Positions 56,843 through 64,000 of a stretch of 64,000 nt of DNA are shown here, one piece after another. Made by a program: the position numbers and the translations under genes. Position 1 is the stretch's first letter. Every line of letters begins with the position of its first letter. Below the pieces are notes generated by a model, which was not told where the DNA came from, did not search any database, and saw only the letters and a program-made list of their open reading frames with translations. This DNA comes from Spisula solida (Eukaryota; Mollusca; Bivalvia; Venerida; Mactridae), in assembly GCA_947247005.1 (NCBI GenBank), contig OX365955.1, positions 35,505,822 to 35,569,821 of the forward strand, in the 5' to 3' direction.

Positions 56843-57590
56843 TAATGTGGTAGCGTCCAGAGATTTCTATAGTACAACAGTAGCGTCCAGGGATTGTAAG
56901 CCTAGTTGATTTAGCGTCTAGAGATTTTTACAGTACACTGGTAGCATCCAGGGAGTGTAAGCTTGGTTGATTTATCGTCCAGAGATTTTTACACTTACAG
57001 TACAAAAGTAGCGTCCAGGGATTGTAAGCCTGGATGATTTAGCGTCCAGAGATTCGCTCGCTCCGACCTTTTTAATCATTAAAATTTACTTAATAAGTTC
57101 TAACTATAACATAGTAGCGTCCAGGGAGTGTAAGCTTGGTTGATTTAGCGTCCAGAGATTTTTACACTTGCAGTACAATAGTAGCGTCCAGGGATTGTAA
57201 GCTTGGTTGATTTAGCGTCAAGAGATTTTTACACTTACAGTACAAAAGTAGCGTCCAGGGATTGTAAGCTTGGTTGATTTAGCGTCCAGAGATTTTTACA
57301 CTTGCAGAACAATAGTAGCGTCCAGGGATTGTAAGCTTGGTTGATTTAGCGTCCAGAGATTTCTATAGTACAATAGTAGCGTCCAGGGACTGTAATCCCG
57401 GTTGATTTTTTTTATTTTGCTTTTATTTATCCTCGCCACCGGATAATCCATATGGGCTAGGCCCCCAGAAGAGGCTAATCACTTTAGTAATACAAATACA
57501 TCATTGGACGCTTATATTTTCTCTTAAATTACATAAAAAAACAGCCTGGACGCCTCTGGACGCTTCTGGTCGCCTCTGGACGCTAAATAG
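56843..57590. repeat. 67-bp tandem array with inverted terminal word
   Basis: About eight units of 67 bp carry both TAGCGTCCAGGGATTGTAAG and TTTAGCGTCCAGAGATTTTT, so AGCGTCCAG recurs every 30-37 bp. One unit is interrupted near 57055-57112. At 57545-57590 the complement CTCTGGACGC(T) occurs three times, ending CTCTGGACGCTAAA, the inverse of the unit word. 57400-57540 between them is unassigned. Confidence 0.8.
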
Positions 57591-57981
57591 TGAGACCGGA
57601 CAGAACTAAACGAAATTTTGTATAACAGAACTGTATGTTTATCTGACATTTCAAGATCAAACAATAACATGTCAATAAATACAATATCCTAAAAATGAAG
57701 TCAACAGCGTCGGTACCTGGAAAATCGAATTAACAGAAATTTTCATAATTTTATGTGTCCACCTCCGACGTAAAATGTACGAGGAATGCGGTTGTAGCGC
57801 AATCTGTAAGCGGCTTGGTTAGGTAAAGGGCTCCAGCCTCCTGTATAATAAATGGTATTTAATAAATAGAACTATACTATGTCAGTAAAATGAACTTTAA
57901 ATAGCACAATTTTTGAAAGCAGCAGTGCTCAGAGATCTACTTTAAGTACGAAATGTTTAAGGACGAATATGATAACTTTAC
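57591..57981. other. Intron 1 start, no feature
   Basis: AT-rich sequence downstream of exon 1 on the ITFG2 strand. No gene or repeat seen. Confidence 0.5.
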
Positions 57982-58080
57982 TTTGTCGTTATCGAAGTCT
58001 CCCAGAACGATTGCTTCATTGAAAACATTTCCACTGAATTCAACTTCAACCCTTTCTACAAATGAAACAGTTCGCCACAT
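57982..58080 (-). CDS. ITFG2: ITFG2-like exon 1 with start codon
   Basis: ATG at 58080-58078; donor GTAAAG at 57981. It has 33 codons: MWRTVSFVERVEVEFSGNVF then NEAIVLGDFDNDK. The recalled human N-terminus is MRSVSYVQRVALEFSGSLF with ICLGDVDNDT, and the match begins at this Met. The frame is also open upstream through VQSEKLRSIREALSALQQ, so an N-terminal extension cannot be excluded. ITFG2 is a WD/FG-GAP-like subunit of KICSTOR, which with KPTN, KICS2 and SZT2 tethers GATOR1 to lysosomes and restrains mTORC1. Confidence 0.9.
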
Positions 58081-58260
58081 GTCTATGACGGCGACATGAA
58101 CGTATTCTTTATCTTGCTGTAGTGCGCTCAATGCCTCCCTTATAGATCGCAACTTCTCGGACTGTACTGAAAACAAAAACAAATCACTTCCGGGAGATGT
58201 CAGGCGTTTAGAAACAACATTATACTCGAGATATAATCACGTAAGAAAAACAAAATTGTA
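58081..58260 (-). promoter_or_regulatory. Putative ITFG2 promoter/5' UTR with ETS-type site
   Basis: On the minus strand CCGGAAGTG (plus 58185-58193) lies about 105 bp upstream of the ATG. This is a consensus ETS/GABP site of the kind common in TATA-less housekeeping promoters. TTTGTTTTTGTTTTCAG just downstream of it (plus about 58163-58180) looks like a splice acceptor, so a 5' non-coding exon further upstream is also possible. Confidence 0.45.
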
Positions 58261-58530
58261 TAGGGCCTAACATAATCTGACAAAATCATAGTAATGTATA
58301 GTTTGGCTTTGTGAAATTGTGGTTTTATTCAAGTGTCATTAGTTTTCGCGACTATGATTTTCTGACACTGAAAGTTCGCATTGATTACACAAGAAAAATG
58401 GGAATCTGTTATGATTAGATAGGTTTTATGACCTTAAAGTATTCCTCATTTCTGTTATCTTCTATTTTTTAACTGATGTATCCAGATACAAACCTGTGAG
58501 GACTGAGTGTCATAATCCGGGCCCGCATAA
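58261..58530. other. 5' flank, no feature
   Basis: AT-rich. No gene or family-specific repeat recognised. Confidence 0.5.
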
Positions 58531-59511
58531 TCCACCTTCCTTCAGCTTGAACCAGACCTGGGCCTCTCACAGATCGTTGATTTTCCAACTCGTGGTAGCA
58601 ACACGCTAGACTTATTCCTGACTAACAGACCACAACTTGTCAACAGATGCACAGCCATCCCAGGAATAAGTCATCACCATGCTCTCTTCATGGACACTAA
58701 CTCCTGTGCATACATTAACTACCTACCAGGCAAGGTCACCTCCAAGGCAAGACTATTCGCCGATGACAGCCTCCTATACCGAACTGTGAAAACCCAAGCA
58801 GATTCTGAAGAACTCCAGAAAGACCTAGACCGCCTCCAGGAATGGGAGAATGACTGGCAAATGGCTTTCAACCCGGACAAGTGCGAAGTTATCCACATAA
58901 CAACAAAAAGGAAACCACTACAAACCAACTACTGCATCCATGGTGTTCAACTATCAACCACTACCTCTGCAAAATACCTTGGCATCACAATCACACCTGA
59001 TCTTTCCTGGAACCAGCTCATCAACAACATAACTCGTAAAGCAAATTCAACTCTATCATTTCTACGCTGCAACATAGGGTCATGCCCGCAGTCAGCAAAA
59101 GCATCTGCCTACAAGACATACGTTCGACCGTCTGTCGAATATGCTTCCACAGTCTAATCTCCTCATACTGAGAGCCTCAACAACCAACTAGAGATGGTTC
59201 AGAGAAGAGCTGCCAGATTTGTCAAACGTGACTTCAGAAGAACAAGCAGTGTTTCTGACATGATCACAGATCTAAAGTGGGACACCCTACAAAGACGCAG
59301 AGATCACGCAAGGCTGTCCATGCTCTACAAAATTCAACATGGACTGGTCGATGTCACACCAGACCCGCCTCTACTGCCATCCAGGTCTACCAGGCATAAC
59401 CACCTACAGCTTACACACCTCTCAACTGCCAAATCATCCTACCAACACAGCTTCTTTCCAGCAAGTATCCCCCAGGTCGCTGTCAGCCAAGTTACCTTGG
59501 CAGGTTTTTAG
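58531..59511 (+). pseudogene. LINE fragment, endonuclease tail fused to RT
   Basis: LGLSQIVDFPTRGSNTLDLF and ISHHHALFMDT (end of endonuclease) run directly into NYLPGKVTSKARLFADDSLL (RT, FADD site), so the linker and the first RT motifs are deleted. WENDWQMAFNPDKCEVIHIT, SAKYLGITITPDLSWN and YVRPSVEYASTV follow. There is a stop at 59155 where relatives have Trp, then MVQRRAARFVKRDF to LAGF. It is richer in C and G than its surroundings. Clade probably Jockey/CR1-like, uncertain. Confidence 0.85.
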
Positions 59512-60009
59512 ACAGTTTGGCAGGATTTCAGAACTAGACAACTGCTTCGTTTTTAACATGATTTTAACTGTACAAAAACATGAGACTTTCTTTTAAAAAA
59601 CACTGTATATAGAAGTGCCTGACTGCTGTGTGTGATAAGTTTTTAACACATCGCAAAATACTCAAACTGAGGGATGCGATTAATGCAGATGATGATGATG
59701 ATGATGACTGATAAGCTGTCTCCAAGAATACAGGATGATTGAGACCATTCTCGATATCGACATTACTGGATAAAACCCAATTTTCCGGAATCAAAATTTC
59801 ACGGTCAGGGGGGTAGCAAGCAACAGGCCGTATAGCGGGAGTTTATATAAAATTTCTTTTTTCAACGTTTTAACATGAAAAACGTATATCATTATCCAAA
59901 TAAACAATATGTTATGACAACAAAATAAACAATATGTTATGACAACAAAACCAGTAATCGAGACTAATGAAGAGTGTGATCTTTGAGTTGTATTCCAACA
60001 GGACCTTAA
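59512..60009. other. No gene; short ATG/GATGAT run
   Basis: Contains (GATGAT)n near 59689-59706 and a 24-bp direct duplication of AACAATATGTTATGACAACA at 59905 and 59929. The left part may be the 3' UTR of the LINE fragment. Confidence 0.5.
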
Positions 60010-60570
60010 GTTCAGTATGCACATATCAACAAAAATCAACAAGGCGAACAGTATATTGGCTCTTATTGGCAAGACATTTGAATACATGGATAAGTTTACA
60101 TTTCTAAGATTATATACAGCATTAGTGTGTCCGCATGTAGAATTTTCCAATGTTGTTTGGTATCCGTGTCTGAGAAAAGATATTAATAGCCTAGAAAGAC
60201 TTCAGATGAGGGTGACGAGACTCATACCAAGCTTGAGACATCTATCATACAGCGAACGTCTCAAAGCACTAAAGTTGCCATTTACATAGGCGTAAAAGAG
60301 GGGACTTAATTCAAACCTTTAAAATAGTGAAAGGACTGGATGATTGTGATTTTAACAAATACTTTACATACTCGTCATCAACGAGAGGTCACCATTTGAA
60401 ATTGGATGTACCAAGTTCTAGAACTACTTTACGTCAGAACCAGTTTTTGTAGGAGAGTCATTGATATGTGGAATGCGTTACCGCCGAATGTTAAAGATGC
60501 AAAGGATGTGAATGGTTTTAAAATACGGTTGGACTATCACTGGCAAGGCGATATACCTTATCAGTTATAA
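60010..60570 (+). pseudogene. Second LINE fragment, RT C-terminal (thumb) region
   Basis: DLKFSMHISTKINKANSILA, FLRLYTALVCPHVEFSNVVW, LERLQMRVTRLIPSLRHLSY and SERLKALKLP are typical of the RT C-terminal connection. After a stop the frames continue RGDLIQTFKIVKGLDD and STRGHHLKLDVPSS with indels. It belongs to a different LINE family from the 58.6-kb fragment. 5'-truncated. Confidence 0.8.
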
Positions 60571-61011
60571 ACTATATTAAAGAGTCAATCATGGAATGAC
60601 TGTTTGAGTGCCATATATATCAAACTGTGACCAATACCTATATTCGGATGTAATTGTGACTAACCATACAAGTTTTTGCTACATCAAGTCTACAAGAAGG
60701 GGGGCTTAAAAAGGACACTGTCCTTACTAGAGCCCAAGATCATCCTACAGGTATCCTGCAGGTATATCCTCGAGTGTAAATGTAATTATTGAATCGGAGT
60801 GCCACACTCAGACTGATGAATTGCAATTATAGCTTACAAATACACTAGATTAAACTAGGAAGGAAGCCAAAAACAATATTTAGTACCAATTTAACATTAT
60901 TACAACGTCTTGCTTTAAAAAAATACAACAATGAACCTCAAAAGAGTGAATTCAATATTTTAGTATATTATTGATATCATATACAATGTACATTTTTATG
61001 ATAAAAGAATT
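60571..61011. other. 5' flank, no gene
   Basis: Possibly the 3' tail of the preceding LINE (GGGGGGCTTAAAAAGGACAC near 60700), then AT-rich sequence without features. Confidence 0.45.
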
Positions 61012-61437
61012 GTTATAAGATACCTGATCAGGGCTAGTTATAAGATACCTGATCGGGGCTAGTTATAAGATACCTGATCGGGGCTAGTTATAAGATACCT
61101 GATCAGGGCTAGTTATAAGATACCTGATCAGGGCTAGTTATAAGATACCTGATCAGGGCTAGCTATAAGATACCTGATCAGGGCTAGCTATAAGATACCT
61201 GATCAGGGCTAGCTATAAGATACCTAATCAGGGCTAGCTATAAGATACCTGATCAGGGCTAGTTATAAGATACCTGATCAGGGCTAGTTATAAGATACCT
61301 GATCAGGGCTAGTTATAAGATACCTGATCAGGGCTAGTTATAAGATACCTGATCAGGGCTAGTTATAAGATACCTGATCAGGGCTAGTTATAAGATACCT
61401 GATCAGGGCTAGTTATAAGATACCTGATCAGGGCTAG
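61012..61437. repeat. 25-bp minisatellite, 17 units
   Basis: The unit is TTATAAGATACCTGATCAGG plus GCTAG. Each contains the 10-bp palindrome CCTGATCAGG. Variants (GATCGGGG in units 2 and 3, GCTAGCTATA in units 7-10) fall in adjacent units, as expected from local unequal exchange. Confidence 0.95.
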
Positions 61438-61565
61438 CTCTGGCCTATTTTTACCTTGGGCTAATTTTGGCTCCAGTCAGCTTTGGTCTTTCGCGGGCTA
61501 TATAGCGCGCTACAAACATGGAACACTTCTTGGATCTCCTTTGCCATAGTTGAGAAAAGTGAAAC

Positions 61566-62738
61566 ACTATATACATGTATAGGTTCTGTGGTGTAGCACT
61601 ATATACATGTATAGGTTCTGTGATGTAGCACTATATACATGTATAGATTCTGTGGTGTAGCACTATATACATGTATAGATTCTGTGGTGTAGCACTATAT
61701 ACATTAGGGCTGCGTACCGGTTTCCGATATAAATCGAATACCGGTATTTTGCGTTCGATCGATACATCGTATCGAACGTGTCCGTATCGGTCAAAACATC
61801 GATCAACAAAAATACACAACAAAATCCCCATTTTCAGTTAAATTTTCGGTAGTCTACTTGTTTCGTCTCAAAATGGTCAGGTCGTCGACGCAGCATATGT
61901 TCGAGTGAATCTAATTTTCAAACAAGATTCTGCTTTGCAAACTACTCATGCAATTTAAACATGTTTAAATAGGTTGTTTATCACACATCTCAAGCCTGAC
62001 GTGATTGTGTTCCGCAAGTTGAATGCATGTTGTAAGTCTGCAAGTGCCTATACAGCTTTTAGATCGTTTATTGTCAAAACAAAATATCAAATGATATATC
62101 GAATATCGATCATTTTGTATCGATACAAATATCGTATCGATTATTTTAACCGATACGCAGCCCTAATATACATGTATAGAATCTGTGGTGTAGCACTATA
62201 TACATGTATTGGTTCTGTGGTGTAGCACTATATACATGTATAGGTTCTGTGGTGTAGCACTATATACATGTATAGAATCTGTGGTGTAGCACTATATACA
62301 TGTATAGAATCTGTGGTGTAGCACTATATACATGTATAGGTTCTGTGGTGTAGCACTATATACATGTATAGAATCTGTGGTGTAGCACTATATACATGTA
62401 TAGGTTCTGTGGTGTAGCACTATATACATGTATAGGTTCTGTGGTGTAGCACTATATACATGTATAGAATCTGTGGTGTAGCACTATATACATGTATAGA
62501 ATCTGTGGTGTAGCACTATATACATGTATAGAATCTGTGGTGTAGCACTATATACATGTATATAATCTGTGGTGTAGCACTATATACATGTATAGGTTCT
62601 GTGGTGTAGCACTATATACATGTATATAATCTGTGGTGTAGCACTATATACATGTATAGGTTCTGTGGTGTAGCACTATATACATGTATAGGTTCTGTGG
62701 TGTAGCACTATATACATGTATAGATTCTGTGGTGTAGC
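61566..62738. repeat. 32-bp minisatellite, about 22 units, split by a MITE
   Basis: The unit is ACTATATACATGTATAGGTT plus CTGTGGTGTAGC, with alternating GGTTC, GATTC, GAATC and TAATC variants. A hAT-type MITE occupies 61705-62165. Each unit contains the palindrome TATACATGTATA. Unrelated in sequence to the 32-bp array at 30.3 kb. Confidence 0.95.
61705..62165. mobile_element. hAT-type MITE, target duplication ATATACAT
   Basis: The ends are TAGGGCTGCGTA and TACGCAGCCCTA. The octamer ATATACAT flanks both ends (61697-61704 and 62166-62173). Excision restores an exact minisatellite unit. The interior is rich in GTATCGAT/ATCGATAC words and has no ORF of note. Confidence 0.92.
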
Positions 62739-63571
62739 TTGTCCGTAAACATTGTCAAATTCAAACTCCAGTAGTTAACAAATAAAACTTAGATCTACTT
62801 GCATTTATTCATTAATTTTATAAATATTTTGTTTTTATTGGTGAACTTGTGTATAACAGGCACTTTTTGTTCTTGAGGCGTTAATTAAATAGTTTGTTTG
62901 GTCAGGTGTGTCAGGGCAAAATCCCCACTGATAGTTTTTTCAAAGAATACGGTAATAGTTATGTGATCTTTGGTTTTTCAAATGTAAATGGACAAAATCT
63001 ACATCAATGATTTTTCTAGGTGGATAAATCCACATCATGGAGTTTACATATTTTTTGTAAATATCCCTGGTGTCAGCATCATGAAGGTTTTACCAGGTTT
63101 ATCACACCTCTGAAATTTTAGCTGTCTGCTTGACTTGCTTGTTAATTATTGTTAGTTGGTGTCAAATGATTGTTGTATGGAACTGGGGTGTCAAAAAGTA
63201 TTAACAGCTAGGTTTTAAGCAGCATACATTTATCCCCTTCGGACAAAATTCCCTCCATGTCTTATTGAGAAAATGGACAAAATCCCCTTCATGCTTTTTT
63301 CAAAGCGGACAAAATCCCCTTCATGCTTTTTCCAGGGCAGACAAAATCCGCTTTGGAGAAGATTCCCTCGTAATGATATTATTGTTTAAAACTGGCACAG
63401 AAAATATAATTATTAGGGTTTATACAAAATTATTACAATCTGACATGTATTCCTTTTGCTTTAAGTTCGGAAGATTCGTATTATAGTTAGTTTTTCTGTG
63501 TCATCAATCAATAACAAGGGGGACTTTGTTATATTTTGTAAAAGCATAATTCACATGCAAATCTACATTTT
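62739..63571. repeat. Degenerate GGACAAAATCCCC tandem repeat and unassigned flank
   Basis: From about 62925 to 63365 some five to six diverged units carry GGACAAAATCCCCTTCATG and TTTTTTCAAAG. No coding signal. The rest of the stretch is unassigned. Confidence 0.5.
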
Positions 63572-64000
63572 TAGCTCACCTGTCACTAACCTGTCACATA
63601 GTGACAAGGTGAGCTTTTGTGATCGCTCTTCGTCCGTCGTCAGTCCGTGCGTGCGTGCGTCAACAATTCATTCAAACGACTTCTCCTCCTAAACCACTGA
63701 GCCAATTTCAACCAAACTTCACAGGAATGTTCCTTGGGTGGTCCTTTCTAAAAATAGCTAAAAGAATTGTAATCTATAAATAACTCTGGTTGCCATGGCA
63801 ACTGATAGGAAAATCTTTTAAAAAATCATAAAAAATCAACCACTCGCCAGATATCAAAATAATTTGACAGAAATAGTTCTTAGGTGGCCTCTTACAAAAT
63901 TGACATTTTTGTCGTGATTCGTCAAAAAACATGGTCGCCAGTGGGTGGGGCGCTGTTTTTCCCTATATATCTATAGTAAAATCTTTAGAAATCTTCTCCT
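63572..64000 (-). mobile_element. HINE-like element, reverse orientation, runs off the window
   Basis: Read on the minus strand, it ends with (GCAC)n/GACGACGGACGAAGAGCGAT, AGCTCACCTTGTCAC and a GGTGAGCTA terminus at 63572, with a short internal duplication of TGACAGGT. The core is the GTTGCCATGGCAACC type seen at 9545-11450. Its 5' end is outside the window. Confidence 0.75.

Overview
The window looks like AT-rich, intron-bearing animal DNA, most probably from a bivalve mollusc. The basis is a dense population of repeats that begin AACAAGAG, carry (GACG)n or (ACTG)n runs and tandem cores, and end in a hairpin. I recognise these as the pearl/Helentron-like (HINE) type described from bivalves. 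Species is not assigned. There is no prokaryotic or viral gene organisation.

One host gene can be read, on the minus strand. Seven short exons at 57982-58080, 55199-55294, 40295-40336, 39036-39119, 31725-31815, 19807-19946 and 18019-18137 have AG/GT borders and compatible phases. They join, without a gap, into about 223 residues that follow the N-terminal half of ITFG2, an FG-GAP/beta-propeller protein and KICSTOR subunit in the amino-acid branch of mTORC1 control. The C-terminal exons were not found and probably lie left of base 1. About 58 kb of the window is therefore ITFG2 intron; 58.1-64 kb is 5' flank.

The introns are layered with transposable elements. Intron 7 (1-18018) holds a foldback, nested TA-flanked elements with CGAGGG-type inverted repeats, HINE-like elements and a hAT-type MITE. 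Intron 6 holds HINE-like repeats. Intron 5 (19947-31724) holds two tRNA-like SINEs, a decayed DIRS-type tyrosine-recombinase retrotransposon split by a HINE, a 34-bp minisatellite and a 1.4-kb array of 32-bp units next to exon 5. Intron 4 holds another CGAGGG element, nested HINEs and a 1.75-kb hAT-like element with an internal foldback. Intron 3 holds one HINE. Intron 2 (40337-55198 in minus-strand order) holds two LINE wrecks, a CACTA/CACTG-ended element with 476-bp inverted repeats, and a doll-in-doll nest at 52.3-54.5 kb. Intron 1 has a gypsy-like gag scrap, a HINE and a 67-bp array. The 5' flank has two more LINE fragments, 25-bp and 32-bp minisatellites (the latter split by a hAT MITE) and a reverse HINE running off the end.

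The most unusual structure is the 32-bp array at 30273-31677. Read on the ITFG2 sense strand, each unit repeats 19 bases of the exon 5/intron 5 junction, so about 44 decoy 5' splice sites lie just downstream of the real one. Second is the exon 7 acceptor, whose pyrimidine tract is the terminus of a HINE-like element. Many insertions show clean target-site duplications or empty-site matches, so their order can be worked out.
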